A stretch of DNA of 64,000 bases, taken from positions 342,306 to 406,305 of the forward strand of contig VWYX01000772.1 of NCBI GenBank assembly GCA_013396525.1, in the 5' to 3' direction. A program made the translations under genes and the position numbers. Below, piece after piece: positions 25,229 through 36,157 of the stretch. The notes under the pieces were generated by a model that worked only from the letters and a program-made list of their open reading frames with translations, had not been told where the DNA came from and ran no database searches. The stretch's first letter is position 1; each line of letters begins with the position of its first letter. Origin of the DNA: Chaetorhynchus papuensis (taxonomy: Eukaryota; Chordata; Aves; Passeriformes; Rhipiduridae).

Positions 25229-26834
25229 GGATTCAGCACTTCTTGAGCAGCACAGAAGAGCCATGAAGAATCCCAAAGGTGCTGTTACTGTCATCTTTCC
25301 TTGCTGTTGGTAGCGTTTAGACCAAATATTGTTATCCTGGAAAAAAACATTGAGAAGGCTCCTTTAAAATTGGTATAAAACCCGAAAGATTTAATTCAGA
25401 CACAATTGCACAGTTTAAATGTTTGATTTCCATGGAGTTGCAATTACACTTCAGCAGGTCTGGGTCTGGATACACATTCCCTGCCAGGAGCAGTTGTACT
25501 GCCAATGGTTCTCTGTGTCAGTGTGTGTCAGTTGCCTCTCCTGCTTTGTCAGCTTTTGGTGACACTAAATTCCCAAATTGCCTCAATGCAGAAATGTAGC
25601 TGTGATTCTGGGATGTAATAGCTCCTTTATTTTTCTTAACTATATTCACACTGTTGCATGCTGCTACCATCCCTTTGGGCTGCTGAGACAATGACTGAAT
25701 TTAGACCTTCAACAACAGCAGCCTCAGTACCCTTATTAAAAATGAGATTGTCATTGCTACAGTCTACATTCATCACACATTGATGTCTTTGGTCACATCC
25801 TCTCTGTCCCAGCCAAACCTATGTTACTGCTTTCTTTGAGGACTGATGTGCAAATTGAACTCACTCTGATGTAAAAGCTGACTTTAGTTTGGGTCCACTT
25901 CTGTCCCCTAAGTTTGAAATCTTTTCCAGTCCACAGCTGAGCAGTGCTAGCCTGTATATTCTTCTCTACATTTCTCCTTCATTGTTTGCCATGCTTAATC
26001 AATCTCCAGAGGTATAAATTCCAGCACATACAAGCTGTACAGAAAGCATTTAACCAATTAAATGTGGTCATCTCTCCATGAAGAGAAGAAGTCAGATGTT
26101 TTGATAAACTATTCACTTAGCAGCAAGAAACATAATATGTTAGTTGCTGTCTCTTCCATATGTATTTCTTCTCTGATTATGCCAGAAACAGCTGTGTTTA
26201 GCAACCTTTAACCCTAGGAAATGTAAAATTCTTAATTTACCTAAAATAGGAAATTATCATTTTCTGTCAACAAATGCTGTGAAAGCAGAATCTTTTCTAG
26301 GTGTATTCTGAAGGAATCAAGGAACTTATGCCATGCCAATTTTTCAGATGTTTGAAAATAATCCAGTCTTTATTGTCTATTGTATGTATCTGCTACATAC
26401 AAGGGACTTTTTCTGTAGGCTGTTCAGCACATGTGGAAAAAAGTTTTTAAACATGTAAATAAAAACTTGCATTTTTTTCCTTCAAGATCTAAATTTCATT
26501 ATTTGTAAACAGAAAACATTCCCTAAAAAACCCTCCATGAGATTGTATATTTGTATTGTATTGTATACAATATTGTATAATATATCCTGTGTATAACTGA
26601 AAAAAAAAAAAATCAGTAGTAGCAAATTATATTTCATTAAAATCTGGACTACCCCGTTCAGATGAATGTTTTTTCAACTAAATGATCTCTAGTGAAAATA
26701 TAAACCACCTGTCTGGTAAGAGTAGCACATTGAGGAGTGATGATGTCTCTTCACAAGTCACCACATCATCATCCACACATCATCTCCTGCTGAACATAGT
26801 GGATTATCTTCGAGAGATTAATCTGGCATAATTG
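25229..26834. other. Non-coding DNA, no gene seen
   Basis: Between two CR1 fragments lies sequence without recognisable genes. An AT-rich TTGTA-type short tandem stretch is at 26543-26585 and an A13 run is near 26600. Confidence 0.55.
26543..26585 (+). repeat. TTGTA-type AT-rich short tandem repeat
   Basis: Irregular TTGTA/TATTGTA units repeat over about 43 bases. The centre TTGTATACAA is a perfect 10-base palindrome. This is ordinary low-complexity sequence. Confidence 0.75.
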
Positions 26835-27030
26835 CAGGAAGAGAGATTTATGTTTGACATCAGGAAAAACTTCCTAGCCCTAAGATTACCCCACCTTCCT
26901 AAGTGCAGTGCAGCAATAAGGCAGTTGTCTTGTGAGATTGTGGAGTCATGGAGGATTTCTGAAGAGGTTCTAGAGGAAAATATCTATCAGAAATAGTTTA
27001 ATTCTGTTCTGCAGTAGGGAAATATATTCC
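26835..27030 (+). mobile_element. Old CR1-type LINE 3' fragment (plus)
   Basis: The string TTTGACATCAGGAAAAACTT, the later GAGATTGTGGAGTC segment, GAAGAGGTTCTAGAGG, and ATCTATCAGAAATAGTTTAA followed by CTGCAGTAGGG occur in the order typical of older CR1 subfamilies. That order is attack of the lariat-like 'ACATTAGGAAAAACTT' block, then the 'TGTGGAATC' block, then the 'TGTCAGGGATGGTTTA' block. It is more diverged than the other CR1 copies here, so it is an older insertion. The boundaries are approximate. Confidence 0.75.
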
Positions 27031-28476
27031 TGTGATTCCAGTCGTGATTGTCTCCTTGTGGCCAGAACAGCATGATTCAACACTGGCTCAAAGATTGACA
27101 AAATTAAATGTTTGGCATCCATAAGGAAATTAGATTTTTCTTCTTTAGCCAGAAAGGAAAATGTCAGCTGTGAGAATGTCCAATTTATGTTCAAGGCAGC
27201 CCTTACAGATAAGAAAAATAATGACCTTTCTCGATTACTGCACCTTGCCTATGGATCCTTTCATGGAGGAGGAGAAGAAATCTCCAGCTCTGGCTTCAGA
27301 CAAAGTGCAGCTGCTTCACCTGGTAGCCAAGGAGTGCCACAGAACTGATCTTCTGGCCCTGTATACGGGTCCGTAGGTGAAAACTGTTGTTACTTTTGAG
27401 TGAAAACAACCTGTTGAAGAGAAAACTTCCCACTGGCAGGCTTGTGCGCTTTCTCCTCATCTCTGCTGCATTTCTGCCACAGTAAATCGGGTCCTGTGTC
27501 AGCATAAGGCTTTGTACACACAAGTGTTTCCCAAAATAACCTTGTGCTTACACAGTGTTTTGTATTGCTGTGTATGCTGCTTACTTTAGTCATTTAATAG
27601 TGCCCTCTGTAGTCTGGTAACCTCTGTGCTCAGGAAAGTGTTGCAGGTGTTAAGGATATTACAATTTTTAATTTACTGACTTCTATATAAACTTACTGCC
27701 TTACTTACCATTTTAACATCTGCCTTTATACTCTTTTCCTTGAATAATGCTTCATTTTCTGAACATACCTTAATGCAAGGTGTGATATTCATACACACTG
27801 ATTTGTCAAGCATGACATCCCTCTCAAAAAAACTTTTATAAAGTGTTTGCTATTAACAACAGACTTGAAATATTTAAACTAAACCAGTGAGCAATTTAAA
27901 GCATTTTCAAAAAGCTTTGAAAGTTAGAAGCACATGGGTAGAAAGGCTTAGAAAATGTCTTTCAACTATAACTTTTAGGTTGCTATAGCAATGGTGTAAT
28001 AATGTCTTATTAATAGAAAACTACCTAAATATGCCTTAAAAACTGTAAAAATTTGTGCAATTTTTTTAATGTCAATGCTGGAAACAAGCTAAAGAATCTG
28101 AAGACATTAGCCCCGTTTTTTGGGTTGCTTCAAGCCAGGATGGAGCATCCTGATTTTATCTAACTGCTTTGCTTTATTTAAAGGAAGTGTTTATCTAAGT
28201 TTCATAGATAATGGAAAACCCTGCCTCTGTCTGCAGTTCTTATTTGCATGCACCAACTACATACACATACCCAGCTCTTCTGCTGTGCACGTCTCCTGAA
28301 CAGCTTTGTTGCTTTAAATGGTGCCTGGCTGTCATCCCCTTGTTAGAATGTCAGCTGCAGAATGATCCTGTGTGCTGTGTGCTCTTTTTTCCTTCTTTTT
28401 GGTTCTTATCCCCCTCAGTGTGCGAGTGGCATACAACCTGGAGCTGAATGGAAACAAACCAGCAGACACAACAGTA
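27031..28476. other. Non-coding DNA, no gene seen
   Basis: No supportable gene. The open frames around 27112-27593 overlap on both strands without any family resemblance and look random. The right edge is the target-site copy of the solo LTR that begins at 28484. Confidence 0.55.
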
Positions 28477-28483
28477 TTCCACT

Positions 28484-28854
28484 TGTTGCTGTTGTAACGT
28501 GGACACGTAGAAAAACCACACGAGCCCAGGTCAGTAGAAATAGTGGCGAAGCCCCCTTTAATGGCTTTTTTCCCGAGGTTTTTATACGTTAGTTCGCAAG
28601 AGTGAGTTAAACGGCTTAAAGTAATTGGTTCTCTGGCCATCCACCCCCCGAGGGGGTTGGCCCAACTCTAACATGTCCGTTCCCAAGTGGTTTTCTAGTT
28701 GAAGCCATAACCAACTGGGAAAAACAAGTGCAGGTGTGGATATTGATAAAAACTGGTAATTTTGTTTTAGTTAACTTGCACGGGAGGGACAGAGTTCTCA
28801 TAAAATACTAGAGAGCTGAACAAAGTCACTGCTAAAGCTTTTTCAGCATCTACA
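28484..28854 (-). mobile_element. Solo LTR of an endogenous retrovirus, copy A
   Basis: The 371-base element has TG...CA ends and is flanked by a perfect direct repeat TTCCACT (28477-28483 and 28855-28861). At least TCCACT is target-site duplication. In minus orientation it shows TATAAAAAC at 28586-28578 and, about 20 bases on, an ATTAAA signal at 28562-28557. A poly(A) signal lying between the TATA box and the cap site, with a short R region, resembles class II (alpha/beta-type) retroviral LTRs, which also leave 6-base duplications. No internal gag, pol or env sequence adjoins it, so it is the product of recombination between the two LTRs of a provirus. A second family member lies at 46519. 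Confidence 0.85.
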
Positions 28855-28861
28855 TTCCACT

Positions 28862-31800
28862 AACTTTGGGTGAAGGATCTGTTGGGGGCTGGGGGCTGTA
28901 ATTGTAGCATTTCCTATTCCTGTTACTGAAATAATAATGAAGAACAGCAGGTGAGATGTCACACTGCATGAGCTGTTAATACATTTCTCGTGCTCTTTAC
29001 AAAAACCTTTTGCATGTCTACCACTGCTCTGAGGTCATTTCCTTCGGGAGGGAAACAAGGCCACTGTGACCAGGAAAAGTCTGTCCTGAGCCCTTAGAAA
29101 GAGTTAACTCTATCATCCACAAGGCTTTTATTCATAGGAACTATTGCAATCTTGATTTTAATTGAGGTGGACATTAGATTATAATATTTTGTAAGCCAGG
29201 CTACTTTTTCAAGATTTTCACTTCTTCCACTGTTTCATACTTAGTGAAAGACATAAGAGAGTATAGCAAACAAGAAAAAGTAGGAAAAATGACAAGAACT
29301 GTTGATGTCATGACTCACTGATTTACCCAAATTCATAAAGCTCTTTCGTATAGGGAAATAAATTTTTCTCTTTCTCTACTGAAAACAGGATGTTAGATTA
29401 TAATGTTGATGATAGTCATTGAATCTACTTATTATTTTAAAAGTTAATAAGTACTGAATAAGATAAATGTCTTTAATATTGCCTTGCAAGATATTACACA
29501 TTAACCAGAAGATATTTAAATCTCTTCTGTAGAATAGGACACCTTTTCAGAAATGTCCTTCTGACTCATCAGACTTCTTAAAAATTGCCATATTTTTAAT
29601 TTTTTAGTAGAATCACTGCACTACTTTTCTCAAGCCTTTTTTTAAGAAATTGTCATTTAGCTTTACTTTTTCTCCTTCTGGCCAGAACATTTTCACATGG
29701 CTTCTGAAGGTGATAATCACACATTGCAAAAAAAAAAAAGCAGTGCTGGTATGTAGAATAATTGATCTCATTTTCATGGCTTCCAGGTTAAAATTCAAAA
29801 TAATCATTATAGTTGGTGATTAAGGTTGATTGATGATGATTAGGATCATTAATGTGATGCATCTTTGTAACCAAGGACTGACGGGGGGACGAAGGAAGGA
29901 TTTCTGGCAGTTTTTGATGCTTACTCTTTAGATTTACCTTAAGAGCTTTCTGTAAGTTAAGCATTCCTGGATTATTAGTGGGTTCTGATTCAGATAAAGT
30001 TTCTTTTTTGCAGGGAATTGCTTTTGTTTCCTTAAATCATTATTCGAATATTTTTCTGCAACCTCTTTCTTCAATCTCAGCAGTTTCTCTCCAGCAGATT
30101 GTCCTTGTTCATAAGCGATGCTGGTTCTCTCTTCAATTGCAAAAGTAACCATTTAGGCTATGGAGCCTGTTATGTCAGCTTGCACTGAAGTCAGTTTTCT
30201 CTTGAGTTGCCTAAGTTTTTCAGAGTTGCATTGTGCTGCCTCGTGTATTTTCCCTTTTTTTCATGGGGCTTTTTTGATTACGCTGCTTTCTCCACAAAAT
30301 TAAGTAATATTTCAGATGTTTCTTTTTTTAAATGCAAAGGTTACTAATTACATTCAATGCTATTTTTGCCTTACTTTTGGGAAATTTTAATACTTCTACA
30401 TGACTTTTTCTCTGTGAAATTTTTAGGATTATAGCTAATAACCAGGCCTTTATTATTGACTTAAGCAACAAACGTTATAGTTGTATTTACTTCCACCTTT
30501 TTGCCTTGTATATGCAGTTTCTGAATATTTACTAAAATTTAAGAAGATACAAATATTCATCTGGACATACGTATGAAAGCTATATTTTTCTTTATTATTT
30601 CATCTCTGTTTTATATGGATATTCTAATTCATTCTTCAAGAATGGAAGTTTTGGCCTTTGAGCTGAATGATCATGCTATGAATAGTCTATAGGAGTGATT
30701 AGCAAACAATGCAGAATATTGTGACATGCTTACATAGAAGCAACTTGCTGTATGCCTCCAAATAGAGAAAATATGTTCACAAGTGATTCCTGAACTCTAA
30801 ACTTATAGTAAATCTTATTTGCGATGCGTAATTTGACCTGATATACATGAATTCAAATTTCAGTCGATGTTGCTTCACCTTTTTGTCAGATTTAACTTTA
30901 CAGCTTCCTCTAATGACAGCAGAATGGATTTTAGTCTAGACCTCAGCCTTCAGCAACTGTTTCCATTTTAACTGGATGACTGTTCTATCCATCTACATCC
31001 TACCTGTACTTCCCTCAGAGTGTGTGTGACTGCTATCCTTTAATAAAGCTGACTCGTTCAGTGTAATTTCAGAATCCTCTACATTTTCATTCCCAGTCAT
31101 CACACATCAGTGTCCTCCAGCTGACTGTGTGCAAGGCCCTAACACAGCCAAAACTGCGTGCTTGGACTGTGCCACAGGCAGTGGAATAGTGTGAGTGGTG
31201 TGAAATCTGTGCGGTGTTGCTGCAGGTGTGACAGCTGCAGTTGCTTTCTGCTGCAGCACAGAAGTGTTCTGATGCCACAGAACCAGCAGGAGCCACCCAG
31301 GACTCTCTCTCAAGGGAGAGCAGTTTTGTGCATCTGCTACTCCCTCCCTATTAAAAGCTGATTATATGGACAGCCTAGGACAAGTAGGATGCAAAGATAT
31401 TTTTCCACCAAGCCGTGAAACCTAGATTTGTGATTGCATTTCCAGGCCGAATTTGCTAAGGAAAATAGAATCATGTATCTGGCCACTTTCAAAAGTCAGT
31501 TTTCAAATGGTCTTTTGAGGTAGTTTGACCTGTGAGTCGTTAGAAATGCATTCAGAAATATTTCTGTAATTGGAAGACAAAACTTCAGGGAGCTATCTGG
31601 AAGGAAATGGAGTTTTGTAATGACCAATAAAACACCCTTACGTACTATAAAATGATTGCATTTATTATGCCAAAAATTAATAAGAAATTTTATATTTTTT
31701 TGAATTACTGTAGTAATACAAATATTACTTTTTAGGTATCATAGAAGCTATTAGCTATCCTGGTAATTTTCTGCATTAAATAAAACTTACTGTTAGTAGC

Positions 31801-33471
31801 AGTTTTGTATAAACAAAATGCTTTTGAAAAAAAAAAAAGGACTTTGCATCTAGAAAACTGCTGATTACAAAGGTACTCATTTGTGAAGGATAATGTTACC
31901 ACCGTGACTTGTGTGCCAACAGTAGCATTTTCAAGACTTTTTTGTAATCATTCTTTACAAAAATTGTTGTCAGTGTAATTTCTGACTTTTGGATCTTTAA
32001 ACATTGGCTCCTGTAATTGTTTTGTGGTGCATATATATCCATGTAGCCAGGTATGCTCTGTTTAATGTTTAAATGAATGTTGAATGTTGATTGCCTATTC
32101 TGTGGGGGTGATTTTTTCTTAAATGAAAAAGGCAAACCTGGAAACTCCCTACCCTTTGAAGCAAGTGCTTCTCACCCAAGGGAAAGCACATCCTTGCTGC
32201 CTCTTACACACAGTTACTCTGTGGGTGCCAGAAGGCAAAAAAGAAGGAAGAGAAAGTGAGAAATGATCCCTTAAAACCATTACAATTTAAATATTAATTA
32301 TATTAAAAAATTAAAATAGTTTTTCTGGCAATAACTACCTAGGGTCTGGTGCTTAAAAGGGGGATGATGAGGCAATGAGGTGTGAGGAATTGTGTTTGTA
32401 CTTCTCCTCTTTGTTGTCCTCCTCTGTACCTCCCACTGAACATCCTTAAGAGAAGAACAAAAACCTTTTAGTTAGCTGTCTTCCTCCACCTGAAGGGACC
32501 TCGCTGTTGTGTACACGTGCATACATACATGCCTAAAAAGAATTGCCATAAATCACCATGACCTAGCAATGGAGCATAGAGAAAAATGCAACCCTGATAC
32601 ACAGTTATTATGCAGGAGTATCTGTTTGAAACCGTTGCCTATGTTCGCCATATCTCAGCATCAGCTGGCAATATTCATATCAAAATCTAGAGGGTAATAA
32701 GTTAAAAATAATCAATAGTCATTTATCATTTAATTTATTACTACTTCCTCAAATTCTACAAGAGTGCTTGATATAATCAGCTGAAGATACATCATGATAA
32801 TTTAATACATTAATAGTTAGAGGCTTCAATTGAAGCTCTAGCTCCTTTCAGGGCTTGATTATACATCTGTAAAATATTTCTTTCCAGCTACATTAATTGG
32901 TAATTTGGCAGAAAAAAAATACAGCAAATTAACTTCTAATAATCATCTTTTACTAAATGTGTTTCTATCTTCTTGAGCACAGAAAGAATATTTAAATGCA
33001 TTTTCCCTAGTGCACAGGGGCACTTCTGAGGCTGTGTTATTGGGCACCCTGTCTGGAGCCCAGCCTTGGGACCAAATGCTGTGTCCCACGGTGCTAGCTC
33101 AGTTAGGAGCCTCCCAAACACCACCTGACTAGGCTGGCCCTGAGTCCAGCCTTACACTCAATTGTTTAGGTTCTTCTGGGCTCATCCCTGCCCACCAGGA
33201 AAAACTGGCTGCTGAGTCAGATGATAAATGATGCACACGGAATGAAACACACCTTTAGGATTCAGGCACTGGCTGCAAGCATCTTTTGGTCCGTAGATGG
33301 AGTTGGATAGGTCTGAGTTTGAGACTAGCTAGGTCTGTGGATCCAAGCGTTGGATTGAGTTCTGTTGGGAATTTATGTAGAAAGACAGGTCTGGCTAATT
33401 AACCTGAAGAAAATAGTTAGCAATTAAAAATTATCCTTGTGTGGCAGGTGACCAGAGCAACAGTCAATTTG
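28862..33471. other. Non-coding DNA, no gene seen
   Basis: AT-rich intergenic sequence with A12 runs near 29727 and 31828. Short frames on both strands near 31087-31361 overlap in antisense and have no recognisable domain. I see no element with intact ends. Confidence 0.55.
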
Positions 33472-33789
33472 CTACAACTCCCTGAAAGGTGGTTGTAGTG
33501 AGGTGGGGGTTGGTCTCTTTCTCCAGGCACCAACTGACAGAACAAGAGGACACAGACTTAAGCTGCACCAAGGAAAATATAGGTTGGATATTAGGAAGTT
33601 TTTTACAGAAAGAGTGATAAAATACTGGAATGGTCTGGCTGGGGAGGTGGTGGAGTCACCATCCCTGGACATGTTTAAAAGGAGATTGGATGTGGTGCTC
33701 AGTGCCATGGTTTAGCTGAGGTGTTGGGGCAGGGGTTGGACTCGGTGATCTTGGAGGTCTCTTCCAACCTGGTGATTCTGTGATTCTGT
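33472..33789 (+). mobile_element. CR1 LINE 3' end with octamer tail (plus)
   Basis: This is a well-preserved CR1 tail. It contains GAACAAGAGGACACAGACTT, TTGGATATTAGGAAGTTTTT, TGGAGTCACCATCCCTGGAC, GGTTGGACTCGGTGATCTTG and GAGGTCTCTTCCAACCT. It ends in two direct 8-base units, GATTCTGT, at 33774-33789. The 8-base tandem tail is characteristic of CR1 and replaces a poly(A) tail. The remnant of the ORF2 C-terminus is readable but truncated. It is the least diverged CR1 in the window. Confidence 0.96.
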
Positions 33790-36077
33790 GCTATGGGATT
33801 GGACGGGACTTTCAAAAAGAAGTTTAGGACTACTGTTCTCTGTTTAAGATGTTGCAAACAAATACTATTTCTTCCTTCACCTCCCTTCTTATTTTACCAC
33901 ATAGGAAAAAAGTCCTCAAAATGGCCTGGCAATGGGTAAAGGAAGACCTGGAGGCCAGGCTCCCTCCAGTAATTGGAAGTAATTAAGGAAGAAAAGACAA
34001 CCAATAAGCATGCTACCAGGATTTGGCAATATCCTCTGCCTTCTGACATAGTGTGCTAATGCTGCTGGTGAGACCGTCCATCAGCCCCACAGACATTAAA
34101 AATGTGAATGACTATTTCTGGAAAAAACATTTGCACTATTTGTATTAGTTCTAGTAATAAAAACTTATGGCAGCAAAACCACTCCAATTCATACTGAAGT
34201 GATTCACACTGAAGAAATGTTTCTGAGGAAAAGATGAACAGAATAGCCAGAAAGAAATTTCTAAGAGCTACCAAGACTGTAACAAAAGCAGACATTGTGG
34301 CAGTAGAAAACAAATTGCCAGCTATTGTAAATCCTATTATTTTCTCAGTGTGCCTAAATAGCATACTACCAGGACTCCCACTGACATTACTAGCATGGAA
34401 ATAGAATATTATTGTGAATGCATTTTCAAAATATTATAGAAGCCAATAGGGTCCATGTAACTGTCTATAGAATATGCAATATAAACTATCAAGCTCTCCC
34501 TCTTCTTTGGAGTCAAGAAAATGTGTTTCTTACACAAAGCGAGCTTGATTTTTGGCAAGGCCTCTGTTTTGCCACAATAAATATAAGGAAATACAACTAG
34601 TGCATTCACAGGTTTAAAAGATGTTTTTACCACCTGATTTCCATTTGACTCATGCAGTCTGCTACAGTGTTGACATGTTTCAATTTTGTCTGGAGACTTT
34701 TCTCTAGGTGAGGGATGTTGTGAGGAAATGGGACATATCACAGCTGAACATCGTATCCATCTCTTCCTGCTCACCCATGAACTGTGGGAGATGTTTCAGA
34801 TCAGTTGTCTCGGATACAGAACAGGTGACACAGAGTGCTGCAATGATGATAGAAGTTTTCAGAATAAAAAATAAAATAAATGAAAAAGAGTCTTTTGCCC
34901 AAACCTGTCCTATCTATCAAAATTCTTTCCTCCCTCCATGCAAAACTATTGGTTTATACACAGCTTTCAAAAGAAGTGAGAGGGTTTTTTAAAATGCCAT
35001 TTCTCTTTTCTGCTCTATAGTTACATTGTAAAAAGCTTGGTCATACTTCAAAAGACAAACCGTTCATTTTGCTGGTGACACCTGGAAGAAAATATGTTTA
35101 CACTCAAGCATGTGTGCTTGCACACACACATTCTACACTCTCTAGAATAAGCTTGCATCAGAATATTTTCAAAAGTTTCTAAGAGATTTACAAGTTTTAA
35201 TGATCAAAAAACAGTTTGAAGATTTAGATTCTAAAGCAATCAGAAAAATAACAATTTTTACAATAAAAGCTGAAGAATTAAATCACTGGCAAGTACAGGG
35301 AAAGACTTGAGTTCACCAACACAATTGTCAGTTCAGTTCTTACAGCTCAATTGTTTTCACTGTCATATGACACTAATTTAGATGTCCTCATTTCCCATGA
35401 GAATTTCACACTGTATTAACATACAATAAAGAATAGTTTGCTTCAGATATGTAAATTCTAAAAAATAAATCCAACAAAGTGCTACGTAAGGAAAAATAGA
35501 CATTATTTTAAATTCTGATTATGCATACACTCTGATACCAGTTTCTTACGTGATCCTAGAGATTTAGATTTTTTCAGGTTTTTTTAGCTTATCCTATAAA
35601 ATCCATGGTAAAGCAGCCTTTTAAAATCATCATTTTGAATAGATGGATAACTTGCTTGAAAGATACGCCTTTTTATTAAATGAATTTAGTATTTTGCATT
35701 TCTCCATCACTTCCAGCCTAGAAGCTTTTCTGTCACTGTAAAACAATTTAAAAAGTAAGTTTTCTGTGGCCAGTGGAGGATGGTTTTTATTTTGTCCATG
35801 TGCATAAAAGCCTTGCATTTTCAGTTCTTGCTTTTCAATTTTAACATGAGTAATTTACTTAAAGTTTAAAGGATTCCATATGTGTTCGCAAGAGGGACCT
35901 GGGGCTGCATGAAAACAGCATGTATATAAAGACTTGGGGAGATTGGCAGCACTGGCTTTTAAACTGTAATAGTAAAACTTTCCAGAATAAACTCAATTTA
36001 TGAAACTTTCATGACGATTGTCAAGCCCATTAAAAGCTTATAACAAAAATATGCCTAAAATATTTTATGTGAAACAG
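33790..36077. other. Non-coding DNA, no gene seen
   Basis: Open frames at 34056-34364 and 34409-34774 on the minus strand and 34686-34992 on the plus strand cluster here, but I recognise no domain in them and they overlap in antisense. An A-rich stretch follows at about 34860-34890. A decayed coding relic is possible but not supported. Confidence 0.5.
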
Positions 36078-36157
36078 CATTTCCAATTTCATACAGAATC
36101 AGGAAGATCTGAGGAAACATTTCCAATTTCATACAGAATCAGGAAGATCTGAGGAAA
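36078..36157 (+). repeat. Perfect 40-bp tandem duplication
   Basis: Units 36078-36117 and 36118-36157 are identical; each begins CATTTCCAATTTCATACAG and ends GATCTGAGGAAA. No difference is seen across the 40 bases, so this is either a recent duplication or an assembly or length-variant artefact. Confidence 0.95.

Noticed and set aside
33503..33715. Plus-strand frame that looks like a small gene
   Set aside because: It is the remnant of the CR1 second ORF C-terminus and the adjoining tail, not an independent gene.
34056..34992. Cluster of frames of about 60-120 codons, possible decayed gene
   Set aside because: No domain or family is recognisable, the frames lie on both strands and overlap, and splice or promoter evidence is lacking.
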